Assembly: GCF_009687885.1 (NCBI RefSeq)
Contig: NZ_BLAF01000012.1
Span: forward strand, 124,001 to 188,000
Length of the DNA: 64,000 nucleotides
DNA from: Acrocarpospora pleiomorpha
GTDB taxonomy: Bacteria; Actinomycetota; Actinomycetes; Streptosporangiales; Streptosporangiaceae
Direction of reading: 5' to 3'
The position numbers and the translations under genes were made by a program. How positions within the stretch are numbered: position 1 is the stretch's first letter; the number at the start of each line of letters is the position of its first letter. Positions 1 through 7,769 of this stretch are shown in pieces. The notes under the pieces are model-generated. The model was not told the origin of the DNA, did no database searches, and worked only from the letters and a program-made list of their open reading frames with translations.

Positions 1-243
1 GTCGTACGGGGCGCGATCGCCGCCGTCGATGAGGGCGGCGAAGACGCGCCGGCACTGTCCCTGGCCGCCGCCAGCCACGCCATGGACGCGTTCTGCCGCG
101 TCGCCGAATCCTCGATCCTGGTGCACGGCGCCCTGGGGTTCACCTACGAGTGCGACGCCCACTTCTACGCGCGCCGGGCCTACAGCAACGCCGCGTGGCT
201 GGGTGGGGTGAACGCCCTGCGCGCCGAGCTCGCCACCGTCTAG
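1..243 (+). CDS. Acyl-CoA dehydrogenase, C-terminal end (partial)
   Basis: The reading frame is open from base 1 and ends at TAG 241-243, so only the last 80 residues are present. The fragment contains HGALGFTYECDAHFYARRA, which matches the C-terminal helical domain signature of FAD-dependent acyl-CoA dehydrogenases. In that family this part of the four-helix C-terminal domain contributes to the tetramer interface and FAD site. The enzyme would carry out alpha,beta-dehydrogenation of an acyl-CoA, fitting the catabolic genes that follow. Its stop overlaps the stop of the convergent SnoaL-like gene. The substrate cannot be inferred from this piece. Confidence 0.85.
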   Translation, partial: VVRGAIAAVDEGGEDAPALSLAAASHAMDAFCRVAESSILVHGALGFTYECDAHFYARRAYSNAAWLGGVNALRAELATV

Positions 244-788
244 GCACCCTGAAAATGGGCATACGAGGGATCGGCGCCCAGTCCGCCAGGCCGGAGCCCT
301 TGCTTGATCGTCGCCCAGACCGGATTGCCCGGCAGGTCGTCGCGCGACCAGTCGATGAGCATCACCCGGCGCGCGATCCGCCACTCCCCGTCGCGCCGCT
401 CGAACCGGTCGAGGGCGCGACCGCCCATGATGCGCAGATGGGTCCCGCTGTCCTCGGGCTTGAGCACGAGGCTGGTCTGCGGGCCGACCGGATGCATCAC
501 CAGGTTGTACGTCTCGACGTTCGCGACACCGGCCTCGATGTCGAGGTCGATGATCACATTGGTGATGTGGTGCTGGCTGAACTCCGGCAGGTCGCCGAAC
601 CCGTCGACGAGCCGCCGCGCGAACTCCGCCGGTGTCGCGTCGGGGGCGTCGTAGGCGCGGATGTCGACCGCGTCCGGGAAGTAGGCCGACTTCACCAGTT
701 CCGGGTCCCGCCGGTCGCACCCCCGGCAGTACCGCTGGAGCACGTCGCGTATCTCGAGGTGAGCGCTGATCTCTTCAATGGTGTACAA
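240..788 (-). CDS. SnoaL-like (NTF2-fold) protein
   Basis: This 182-residue protein begins LYTIEEISAHLEIRDVLQRY and contains CDRRD, the usual opening of the SnoaL_4/NTF2-like fold. Members are small alpha+beta barrels acting as cyclases, dehydratases, hydroxylase subunits or binding proteins. I chose the TTG start at 788 because AGAAGGTGG lies just upstream; the frame stays open to an ATG at 884, but that would run through the inverted repeat at 813-836. It diverges from a second SnoaL-like gene and sits beside an acyl-CoA dehydrogenase and an SDR, suggesting a role in steroid, terpenoid or aromatic catabolism. The exact reaction is unknown. Confidence 0.75.
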   Translation of the reverse strand: MYTIEEISAHLEIRDVLQRYCRGCDRRDPELVKSAYFPDAVDIRAYDAPDATPAEFARRLVDGFGDLPEFSQHHITNVIIDLDIEAGVANVETYNLVMHPVGPQTSLVLKPEDSGTHLRIMGGRALDRFERRDGEWRIARRVMLIDWSRDDLPGNPVWATIKQGLRPGGLGADPSYAHFQGA

Positions 789-812
789 AGCCGTCCACCT
801 TCTACTAGCCGA

Positions 813-836
813 TATTCGGATACTATCCTCCGAATA
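813..836. promoter_or_regulatory. Operator-like inverted repeat TATTCGGA-N8-TCCGAATA
   Basis: Two perfect 8-nt arms (813-820 and 829-836) are separated by 8 nt in the divergent region between the two SnoaL-like genes. The inner TTCGGA-N8-TCCGAA core recurs at 2280-2299 with the same 8-nt spacer but a different spacer sequence. That is the pattern expected of a dimeric repressor site. The cognate regulator is not in the window. Confidence 0.6.
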
Positions 837-883
837 ATGGATGGGGAATAGCTCCCTATCCAAGGTTCGGGAGGGAGGCCCCA

Positions 884-1360
884 ATGGTCGAGGACCGCGC
901 CCGGGGTCGGCAGGCGCTGGCTCGCTTCTACGCCGAGGAAGAGGCCTACCTCGCGCGGGCGGGGACGGACCCCGCCGCCCAGGCCCGGCTGCTCGCGTGC
1001 TTCGCCGAGGATGTCGTGATCCAGGAGGCGCCGAGCCTGCCGTACGGCGGCGACTGGCACGGCCACGCCGGCGTGCTGGCCCTGATGAACCGGCTCTCGG
1101 AGGTGTACGAGCGCGCCACGTTCGGCGACCGGACGGTATTCGCCGATGGTGACGACGTCTTCGTCCTCCTTCGAAGCACCGTCCGGTTTCGCGCGTCGGG
1201 GCGGGAGCTGCGGAACATCGTGCTCCAGCACATCACCTTCCGGGACGGGCTGATCGCCTCGATGAGCCCCTTCCACTGGGACACGCACGCGGTCGTCGCC
1301 TCGGCCGGGGACCGAGCCAAGGGGACGTCACAGGACGCCGGTGGCGCGGGCGATCTGTAG
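884..1360 (+). CDS. SnoaL-like (NTF2-fold) protein
   Basis: This 158-residue protein has the short alpha-helical start and central conserved pattern of NTF2/SnoaL-like proteins (ALARFYAEEEAYL, then CFAEDVVIQEAPSLPYGG, then HWDTHAV near the end). The ATG at 884 is preceded by GGGAGGGAGG, a strong ribosome binding site. It diverges from the SnoaL-like gene ending at 240, and the repeat at 813-836 lies between their starts. Its last 33 bases overlap the convergent SDR gene. It may act as a dehydratase, isomerase or ketosteroid-isomerase-like protein; no catalytic residue set is certain. Confidence 0.72.
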   Translation: MVEDRARGRQALARFYAEEEAYLARAGTDPAAQARLLACFAEDVVIQEAPSLPYGGDWHGHAGVLALMNRLSEVYERATFGDRTVFADGDDVFVLLRSTVRFRASGRELRNIVLQHITFRDGLIASMSPFHWDTHAVVASAGDRAKGTSQDAGGAGDL

Positions 1361-2113
1361 CGCGGCGGCCCCGGAGCTGAAGCCTCCGTCGACCGGGATG
1401 TCCGCGCCGGTCAGGTAGGAGGCCCCGTCGCTCAACAGGAAGATCACCACCTGGGCGATGTCGGCCGGCACCGCCGGTCGCCCGGCCGGTGTCACGGCGG
1501 TGACCGCGTCCCGCTGCCGCGGATTGGCCGCCACCATCGGGGTGTCGACGACGCCCGGATGCACCGCGTTGACCCGGATGCCCGACGCGGCGAACTCGAG
1601 CGCGGCCGCCTTGGTCAGTCCTCGCACCGCCCATTTGCTCACGCCGTACGCGACGGCGTGATAGCCGGCGAGCGCCACCGCGCTGCCGATGTTCACGATG
1701 GCCCCACCGCCCTGCTCGATCATGGCCGGCGCCACCGCCCGGATGCCGAGAAAGCTGCCGCGGGCGTTGACGTCCATGAGCTCGTCCCACAGGGACGGCG
1801 CCGTGTCCAGGATCGTCCCCGGCCGAGCGATTCCGGCGTTGTTCACCAGACCGTCGAGTCGCCCGTACCGGGCCAGCGCGTCGGCGACGATCCGCTGCCA
1901 CGACTCCTCGGATCGGACGTCGAGGCCGGCGAAGTGGGCGGTGCCGGTGCCGTGGCGGGCGTTGAGCACCCCGGCCAGCTCGACGCCCTCCGCCTCGAGC
2001 AGGTCGCCGATCACCACCCGCGCCCCCATCGCCGCAACCAGTTCCGCCTCAGCTGCCCCTTGGCCGCGAGCGCCGCCCGTGATCAGCACGACCTTCCCAT
2101 CGAGCGTGACCAT
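1328..2113 (-). CDS. SDR family NAD(P)-dependent oxidoreductase
   Basis: This 261-residue classical short-chain dehydrogenase has the cofactor motif TGGARGQG near residue 13, NNAG near 91, and the active-site pattern Ser (NIGSAV) followed by YGVSK. It ends with the usual LTGADIPVDGG segment. An acidic residue after strand 2 (VVIGDLLEAEG) suggests NAD(H) preference. It probably interconverts a hydroxyl and a keto group, as in 3-alpha-hydroxysteroid dehydrogenase-like members. It diverges from the ABC importer operon, and both may answer to the operator at 2280-2299. Confidence 0.88.
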   Translation of the reverse strand: MVTLDGKVVLITGGARGQGAAEAELVAAMGARVVIGDLLEAEGVELAGVLNARHGTGTAHFAGLDVRSEESWQRIVADALARYGRLDGLVNNAGIARPGTILDTAPSLWDELMDVNARGSFLGIRAVAPAMIEQGGGAIVNIGSAVALAGYHAVAYGVSKWAVRGLTKAAALEFAASGIRVNAVHPGVVDTPMVAANPRQRDAVTAVTPAGRPAVPADIAQVVIFLLSDGASYLTGADIPVDGGFSSGAAALQIARATGVL

Positions 2114-2130
2114 GACCGTCCTCCCAGTGC

Positions 2131-2143
2131 TCCGATTATCGGA
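2131..2143. promoter_or_regulatory. Short palindrome TCCGAT-T-ATCGGA upstream of the SDR gene
   Basis: A 6+1+6 inverted repeat lies 18 bases upstream of the SDR start. Its right arm extends to ATCGGATAT, which is repeated exactly at 2301-2309. It resembles the TTCGGA/TCCGAA sites at 813-836 and 2280-2299 and may be an alternative half-site arrangement for the same regulator. Confidence 0.4.
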
Positions 2144-2279
2144 TATAGATGACCACTTTCCAGATTCGTTCGGGCGAGCGTAGCAGCGGACAAGAGGGTG
2201 ATGGAACGCAGCTGATCCAGGTAGTTCTCTCCATGTTCGTGCTTGACGTCACATTACGGACATGTTTCAATGAGCAACA

Positions 2280-2299
2280 TTCGGATAGGCAACTCCGAA
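2280..2299. promoter_or_regulatory. Operator-like inverted repeat TTCGGA-N8-TCCGAA upstream of the ABC importer
   Basis: TTCGGA (2280-2285) and TCCGAA (2294-2299) flank an 8-nt spacer, the same geometry as 813-836. It sits just downstream of a plausible promoter (TTGACG at 2243-2248, TTCAAT at 2266-2271, 17-nt spacing), where a repressor would block the importer operon. The rest of the 332-nt intergenic region (2114-2445) holds no gene I can support. Confidence 0.58.
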
Positions 2300-2445
2300 A
2301 ATCGGATATCTTCAACACTCCAATCACACCATGGGCGACCACACCGCGCGGCGGGTGGGACGCGACCGGTGTGCCGCTCCAGGCACCCGGCTCGGGGGAG
2401 GGACATTCCACCTGGCTCCGCGGAGCCCTCACGCAAGGCAAGGCC

Positions 2446-3660
2446 ATGAGAAGGAACAACATCGCGACGTCAGGGCTGCTCGTCCTGAGCCTTTTGGCGC
2501 TGATCTCGTGCAGCGTCGAAGAAGGTACGGGCGACACGGCCGCCGAGACGGTCACGGTCGGCATCATCGGGTCGTACACCGGGCCCATCTCGAACTTCGG
2601 GCCCGCGTGGGAGGACGGCTTCCGCGCCGGACTCGACGTGGCCACCAAGGGCACCAACCAGGTGGGCGACGTCAAGGTCCAGATCCAGGTGCGCAACGAC
2701 ACCAGCGACCCGACGACCGGTCTGAGCGTCGCCAAGGAGTTGCTGGGCGCGGGAGTCCGGATTCTCGCCGGGCCGGCAAGCTCGGCCGTCGTCGTGCCGG
2801 TCGCGCAGCTGGCCATCGACAACGACGCCATCCTCATCGCCGGCCCCACCGGAAGCGCCGACATCGACGGCATGGGGGCCGGCGTCTACCGCACGTCGCC
2901 GACGACGCCCCAGCTCAACACGGCGGTCATGCAGGCGGCCGCCGCCCGTGGCGCCAAGACCCTGATGTACATCGGCCAGGACTACGCGTACGGCAAGGCG
3001 GCCGTGGCCTCGCTCGAGCAGATCGGCCCGGACAAGGTGATCGAGGTCGACAACGTCCTCCTGCCCGTCGGGACGCAAGACTTCACCGCCGGGGTCGCCA
3101 CAGCGCTCGCGGCCAACCCGGACGCGATCTTCGTCGGCTGGGCCGGTGAGGGACTGCCACAGCTCTTCAAGGCCCTCGCCGACCAGGGCGGGTTCGACAA
3201 GTCCCACATCATCACGATCGGTCCCGGCCGGCCCCAGTTCGAGTCGTACGCCGCCGCCCTCGGCGACAACCTCGACAAGGCCGAGCTGATCACCTACTAC
3301 GCCCAGGACACCATGGGGAATGACGGCGAGAAGGCCATGGACGAGGCGCTGAAGCGGCTCGGGCTCAAGGCTCCCATCGACCACCAGCAGGCGGAGGGGT
3401 ACCTCGGCGCGCTCATGGTGGTGAAGGCCATCGAGCAGGCCGGACCGAGCCTGAAGGTCGACGCCGTGCACAAGGCGCTGTCGGGCGCCAAGTTCGAGAC
3501 CCCGGTCGGTACGGTGACGATCCGGCCCGAGGACCACATCTGCGTCCAGCCCATCTTCGGCTACGCGATGGAGAAGGCCGGTGCGGAATATCGGCTGAAG
3601 GTCATCAAGACCTACGCCGCCGCGGACGTCCTGTCGCCGGTGACCCGGACCATCCCATGA
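2446..3660 (+). CDS. ABC transporter substrate-binding lipoprotein (branched-chain amino acid type)
   Basis: From ATG 2446 the 404-residue protein begins with a lipoprotein signal: basic MRRNN, a hydrophobic stretch, and the lipobox LISC with Cys22. The mature part starts VTVGIIGSYTGPISNFG, typical of the periplasmic-binding-protein family that includes LivJ/LivK and aromatic-acid or amide binding proteins. The frame is open much further upstream, but that extension lacks signal character and would cross the operator at 2280. It is the first gene of a five-component importer and overlaps the next gene by ATGA. The ligand is unknown; the neighbours suggest a catabolic substrate or acid rather than an amino acid. 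Confidence 0.88.
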   Translation: MRRNNIATSGLLVLSLLALISCSVEEGTGDTAAETVTVGIIGSYTGPISNFGPAWEDGFRAGLDVATKGTNQVGDVKVQIQVRNDTSDPTTGLSVAKELLGAGVRILAGPASSAVVVPVAQLAIDNDAILIAGPTGSADIDGMGAGVYRTSPTTPQLNTAVMQAAAARGAKTLMYIGQDYAYGKAAVASLEQIGPDKVIEVDNVLLPVGTQDFTAGVATALAANPDAIFVGWAGEGLPQLFKALADQGGFDKSHIITIGPGRPQFESYAAALGDNLDKAELITYYAQDTMGNDGEKAMDEALKRLGLKAPIDHQQAEGYLGALMVVKAIEQAGPSLKVDAVHKALSGAKFETPVGTVTIRPEDHICVQPIFGYAMEKAGAEYRLKVIKTYAAADVLSPVTRTIP

Positions 3661-4442
3661 CGGCCGCCCCGGCCAATGAGGTCCTGCCCGAGAGCGTCGC
3701 GCTCTCGGGCAAGGCCATCAACCTGGTGGTCGACGGCCACCACATCCTCGTCGACGTCTCCGTCGACGTCGCCGCGGGCGAGTTCCTCGCCATCATCGGG
3801 CCGAACGGGGCCGGCAAGACCAGCCTCATCAACGTGCTGAGCGTGGCCACGCCGCCGACGTCGGGCACGGTGCACCTGCGGGGCCGGGACGTGACCGGCC
3901 TGCCGCCACACCGGGTCGCCCGCAGCGGGCTGGGGCGCACGTTTCAGACGTCCAACCTCTTCCTCGGCCGGAGCCTGCTGGAAAACGCCCGGCTGGCCGC
4001 CAACGGCCGGGACGCGCGGCTGCGCACCGGGTTCCGCCGGGTGTTGAAGGACGACCCCGTCACCGAACGGGCCCGGGAGACCCTCGACCTGGTGGGCCTG
4101 GGAAGGCGGCCCGACCGGCTGGCGTCGGAGCTCTCCCACGGGGAACAGCGCAAGCTGGAGCTGGCCATGGTCCTCGCGCAGGGCGCCAGCGTCATCCTGC
4201 TCGACGAGCCGATGGCCGGCGTCAGCGTCGACGACGTGGCGGAGCTCGTGGAGCTGATCCGCAGGGTCCACCGCGAGCAGGGCAAGACCACCGTCATGGT
4301 CGAACACCACATTCATGTGGTCCTCGACCTGGCTGAGCGCATCGGTGTGATGCACCACGGCGCCATGATCGCGATCGGGCCACCGGACGAGATCATCGCG
4401 AACGACGTCGTCCAGACCGCGTACATGGGTGAACCATTGTGA
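3657..4442 (+). CDS. ABC transporter ATP-binding protein, LivG type
   Basis: This 261-residue ATPase has Walker A GPNGAGKT, an ABC signature LSHGEQRK and Walker B VILLDEPMAG followed by VSVDD. The order and the insert after Walker A (LPPHRVARSGLGRTFQ) are characteristic of LivG-type subunits. It starts in an ATGA overlap with the binding-protein gene and ends in a GTGA overlap with the second ATPase, so translation of the importer is coupled. It would form a heterodimer with the next gene product on the cytoplasmic face of the two permeases. Confidence 0.92.
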   Translation: MTAAPANEVLPESVALSGKAINLVVDGHHILVDVSVDVAAGEFLAIIGPNGAGKTSLINVLSVATPPTSGTVHLRGRDVTGLPPHRVARSGLGRTFQTSNLFLGRSLLENARLAANGRDARLRTGFRRVLKDDPVTERARETLDLVGLGRRPDRLASELSHGEQRKLELAMVLAQGASVILLDEPMAGVSVDDVAELVELIRRVHREQGKTTVMVEHHIHVVLDLAERIGVMHHGAMIAIGPPDEIIANDVVQTAYMGEPL

Positions 4443-5179
4443 AAGCCGATCCTCACCAGCGGGCGCCCGGGTCCGTCCTGTCCCTCCGGGACCTTCACGC
4501 CTACGTCGGGCAGTCGCACATCCTGCAGGGAGTCTCGTTCACGACCCGGCCCGCCCAGGTGACGGTCATCCTCGGCCGCAACGGGGTCGGCAAGACGTCC
4601 ACCCTCAAGTCCGTCCTCGGGCTCATGAACCACACCGGCGTGATCGAGTTCGACGGCCGCCGGCTCAGCGGCCTGGAGACGCACGAGATCGTCCGGCTCG
4701 GCCTGGCCTACGTCCCCGAGGACCGGGATGTCTTCCACGGACTGACCGTGGCCGAGAACCTCCGCCTGGCCGAGCGGCGCGGCCTGACCCCGGACTATGA
4801 CCGCGTCTTCGCGCTCTTTCCCGAGCTCCGTGATCGTCGCGGTCAGCGGGCGGGCACCATGTCGGGCGGCCAGCAGCAGATGTTGTCGCTCGCGCGGGCC
4901 CTCCTGCACGACAACCGCCTGATGCTCATCGACGAGCCGACGAAAGGTCTCGCGCCCCGGCTGGTGAGCGAGTTCGTCGCGACGCTGGAGCAGATCACCG
5001 CGCATACCAGCGTGTTGCTGGTGGAGCAGAACCTCGCCGTCGCGCGCCGACTCGCCGACCACGTCCTCGTGCTGTCGGAAGGCCGGGTCGTACGCGACGG
5101 GCCGGCCGAGGATGTGCTCGCCGACGACTCGTCCATCCGCCGGCTCCTCGGAGTCGCGGCCGACCACGAGGAGAGCTGA
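4439..5179 (+). CDS. ABC transporter ATP-binding protein, LivF type
   Basis: This 246-residue ATPase has Walker A GRNGVGKT, YVPEDRDVF before the signature (typical of LivF), the signature MSGGQQQM and Walker B LMLIDEPTKGLAP. The GTG start at 4439 overlaps the LivG-type stop (GTGA). It pairs with the preceding ATPase to power substrate import. It ends three bases before the permease start. Confidence 0.92.
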   Translation: MKADPHQRAPGSVLSLRDLHAYVGQSHILQGVSFTTRPAQVTVILGRNGVGKTSTLKSVLGLMNHTGVIEFDGRRLSGLETHEIVRLGLAYVPEDRDVFHGLTVAENLRLAERRGLTPDYDRVFALFPELRDRRGQRAGTMSGGQQQMLSLARALLHDNRLMLIDEPTKGLAPRLVSEFVATLEQITAHTSVLLVEQNLAVARRLADHVLVLSEGRVVRDGPAEDVLADDSSIRRLLGVAADHEES

Positions 5180-5182
5180 CGC

Positions 5183-6070
5183 GTGTCGACATTCCTGCTG
5201 ATCATCATCTCCGGTCTCGGCCTGGGTTCGCTGTACTTCCTGCTGGCCGCCGGCCTCTCCGTGATCTTCGGGCTCATGCGCGTGCTGAGCTTCGCCCACG
5301 GCGCGTTCCTGTCGGCCAGCGGCTTCGCCTCCTGGCTGGTGCTGCGGTCGTTCGAGGCGCCGTCGACACCCTGGCTGCTGCTCGCCCTCGTGGTCTCCGT
5401 CCTGACCGGCGGCGTCGTCGCGTACCTCGCCGAGGTGCTGCTCATCCGCCCCCTCAAGGGCAAGGAGCTCGAGCAGCTGCTGGCGACGGTCGGTCTCGGC
5501 ATGGTCCTGGTGGCCCTGATGGCCGGTTCCTGGGGACCGGACGAGCACCTGATCCCCCGCCCCGCCTGGCTCACCGACACGACCTCGATCGCCGGGGCGC
5601 CCATCTCCAACAGCCGCCTTCTGCTCATCGGCCTGGCCGGCGTGGTGGTGGTCGGCATCCAGCTGATCCTGTCGCGGACCCGCTACGGCCTCATCATCCG
5701 GGCAGGTGTCGAGAACAGTGCCATGGTGTCCGCGCTCGGCATCAACGTGAAGCGCGCGTTCACCGTGGTCTTCGTCGCCGGCGGCATGCTCGCCGGTCTC
5801 GGGGGCGGCCTGGCCGGGACCTACTACGGGGGAATCTCCCCGTTCCTCGGTGACGGCATGCTCATCTTCTCGTTCATCGTGCTCATCATCGGCGGCCTGG
5901 GTTCGATCAACGGTGCCCTCATCGCCTCGGTGGTGCTGGGCGTGAGCCAGTCGGTGGCCAACTACTACATCCTCAACGGCATCGGGGACGTGCTCGTGGT
6001 GGTGCTCCTGGTCGCCACGCTGCTCGTCCGCCCGCAAGGTCTCCTCGGCCAGAAGGAGAGACTGGTATGA
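5183..6070 (+). CDS. ABC transporter permease, LivH type
   Basis: This 295-residue hydrophobic protein with about eight membrane segments begins GLGLGSLYFLLAAGLSVIFG and has the LivH-like motif LSFAHGAFLSASGF. A second conserved region (SALGINVKRAF, then GGLAGTYYGG) is the cytoplasmic coupling loop that contacts the ATPases. The start is GTG at 5183, and the gene ends in an ATGA overlap with the LivM-type permease. Confidence 0.9.
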   Translation: MSTFLLIIISGLGLGSLYFLLAAGLSVIFGLMRVLSFAHGAFLSASGFASWLVLRSFEAPSTPWLLLALVVSVLTGGVVAYLAEVLLIRPLKGKELEQLLATVGLGMVLVALMAGSWGPDEHLIPRPAWLTDTTSIAGAPISNSRLLLIGLAGVVVVGIQLILSRTRYGLIIRAGVENSAMVSALGINVKRAFTVVFVAGGMLAGLGGGLAGTYYGGISPFLGDGMLIFSFIVLIIGGLGSINGALIASVVLGVSQSVANYYILNGIGDVLVVVLLVATLLVRPQGLLGQKERLV

Positions 6071-7173
6071 CGAAGTCAGGCGCCCTCCGCTATGGAGGCG
6101 CCGGCCTCCTGGTGGTGGTCCTCGCCGTACTGCCCTTCCTGCACCGCAGCGTGGGCGGGTTGCTGCCCGGCCCGATCAACAGCCCGGGAAGCCTCCAGGT
6201 CCTGGCCCTCATGCTGGTGGCGGCGGCCGCCGCCATCACCCTGGACCTGATGTTCGGCTACACCGGGCTGATGTCGTTCGGCCATTCGCTGTACGTGGGG
6301 TTCGGCTGCTACGCGACGGTCATCCTGAGCAACAATCCGAGGCTGGGCTTCGCGCTGGGGGTTCCGCTGGCGATGGTGCTCAGTGTCGTCGTCGCCGTCG
6401 TCGGCAACGCCGCGGCACTGCGGCTGACCGGCATCGGCTTCAGTATGGCGACTCTGGCCATGGCGCAGGGGTTCGCGATCGCGGTCGAGCGCGGATTCCT
6501 GGGCAGCGGTGGCGAGGTCGGAGTGACCTTCGCGCGCGGCGTGCTTCCCGATCCGCTGCGCGGAGTGCTGAACACCCGCAACGTCTACTGGCTGGCGCTG
6601 GCGCTGGTCGTCGTGGTGTACGTGATCTGCGCCGTCCTGGTGCGCACCCACATCGGTCACGTGTGGCAGGGCATCCGGGAGAATCCACTGCGGACGAAGG
6701 TCATCGGTTACAACGTCTACGCCTACCAGCTGGCCGCCGCGACCATCTCCTGCACGCTGGCCGCGATGTGCGGAGTCGTCTTCGCGATCGTCATGGGCGG
6801 CGCCAACCCGGGCATCGCGGGGCTGCACTACTCGCTGGCCGTAGTGCTGATGGTCGTGCTGGGCGGGCGGGGAGTCCTGTGGGGCGCGGCACTCGGCGCG
6901 GTCCTCTACCAGTTCCTGACCCTGCGCCTGCCGACGCTCTCCGGCTCCCAGATCGTCACCGGGCTGCCCGAGTTCCTCCAGATCCCTCTGTCCCAGCCGA
7001 ACTTCCTCCTCGGCGTGGCCTTCATTCTGATCATTCTCTTCATGCCGGGCGGGCTCGCGTCCCTCTTCACCCGGCGCCGGCGCGTGACGTCGAGGCGCGG
7101 CGGGGAATCCGATGGCGACGTGCCCGCGGCCGCCCGTGAACCCAACCTGGTCTCCGGAGAGGTAGGTCGTTGA
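6067..7173 (+). CDS. ABC transporter permease, LivM type
   Basis: This 368-residue permease shows the LivM-type pattern: DLMFGYTGLMSFGHSLYVG near residue 60, a coupling loop with GIRENPLRTKVIGYNVYAY, and VVLGGRGVLWGAALGA. It has about nine membrane segments and a polar C-terminal tail after GGLASLFTRRRR. It completes the five-gene importer (2446-7173). The final bases overlap the following VOC gene (TGATG), which puts that gene in the same transcript. Confidence 0.9.
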   Translation: MTKSGALRYGGAGLLVVVLAVLPFLHRSVGGLLPGPINSPGSLQVLALMLVAAAAAITLDLMFGYTGLMSFGHSLYVGFGCYATVILSNNPRLGFALGVPLAMVLSVVVAVVGNAAALRLTGIGFSMATLAMAQGFAIAVERGFLGSGGEVGVTFARGVLPDPLRGVLNTRNVYWLALALVVVVYVICAVLVRTHIGHVWQGIRENPLRTKVIGYNVYAYQLAAATISCTLAAMCGVVFAIVMGGANPGIAGLHYSLAVVLMVVLGGRGVLWGAALGAVLYQFLTLRLPTLSGSQIVTGLPEFLQIPLSQPNFLLGVAFILIILFMPGGLASLFTRRRRVTSRRGGESDGDVPAAAREPNLVSGEVGR

Positions 7174-7739
7174 TGGTCCGCATCGGTGTATCCGAAGTGG
7201 TGCTGAGAACGTCCTGGTATGACCGTCTGTGCGGGTGGTACGGGGAGGTGCTGCGGCAGCCGCCGACGCTCGATCTGACACCAGAAGCGAACCGGGGAAC
7301 CGACGATCCCGACCTCCCCACGCGCATGGCGTTCTTCGACCTGCCCAGCGAATTCCCCTATACCCAGCGCATCGCCGTCTTCGAGTGCCTCGATGTCGGC
7401 TCGACCGAACGCAGAAGCGTCGGCCTCCACCACATCCAGCTGAGATTTCCCGATCATGAGTCCCTCTTCGACGCCTACCGGAGACTCAAGCCGCTCGGCA
7501 TCATTCCGGCCGAAACCGACAATCACGGCATCGCGACCAGCTTCTACTACCGCGATCCGGACTACAACCGGGTGGAGCTGTCCGCGCTGAACTTCGCCAC
7601 GCTCGCCGATGTGCGCGCGTACACGACGACCGATCGGTTCCGCCGCAAACCGGAGGGTGAGCCCATCGACGTCGAAGAACTGATCAGGCGCCGCGAGTCG
7701 GGGGAACGCTACGCGGACATGCTGACGCCCTCGTGGTGA
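7173..7739 (+). CDS. VOC-family (glyoxalase/extradiol dioxygenase fold) protein
   Basis: From ATG 7173 (GGAGAGG upstream) this 188-residue protein has VOC-fold features: GLHHIQLRF with a His pair near residue 90, and a later DPDYNRVELSA in which the Glu is a typical metal ligand. These match the His-His-Glu metal site of type I extradiol dioxygenases and related enzymes. It is translationally coupled to the importer, so it probably acts on the imported compound or its first metabolite. Ring cleavage is possible but unproven; other VOC activities fit equally well. Confidence 0.7.
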   Translation: MVRIGVSEVVLRTSWYDRLCGWYGEVLRQPPTLDLTPEANRGTDDPDLPTRMAFFDLPSEFPYTQRIAVFECLDVGSTERRSVGLHHIQLRFPDHESLFDAYRRLKPLGIIPAETDNHGIATSFYYRDPDYNRVELSALNFATLADVRAYTTTDRFRRKPEGEPIDVEELIRRRESGERYADMLTPSW

Positions 7740-7769
7740 GGCGAGACACCTGTCAGGAAACGTTCAGGT

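Noticed and set aside
2149..2445. Long N-terminal extension of the substrate-binding lipoprotein
   Set aside because: It would precede a perfect lipoprotein signal peptide and cross the operator; the ATG at 2446 places the lipobox Cys at residue 22.
4313..6037. A 574-residue open frame on the minus strand opposite the ABC importer genes
   Set aside because: It is rich in His, Asp, Gln and Arg with no fold pattern, and it mirrors two certain genes; it is the usual antisense shadow of high-GC coding DNA.
6076..7281. A 401-residue minus-strand frame opposite the LivM-type permease
   Set aside because: Composition (H/Q/D/R-rich, no hydrophobic core) marks it as a shadow; the plus-strand permease has clear motifs.
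7740..7769. Possible small terminator hairpin after the VOC gene
   Set aside because: Only a 5-bp stem (ACCTG/CAGGT) with a long loop; too weak to call.
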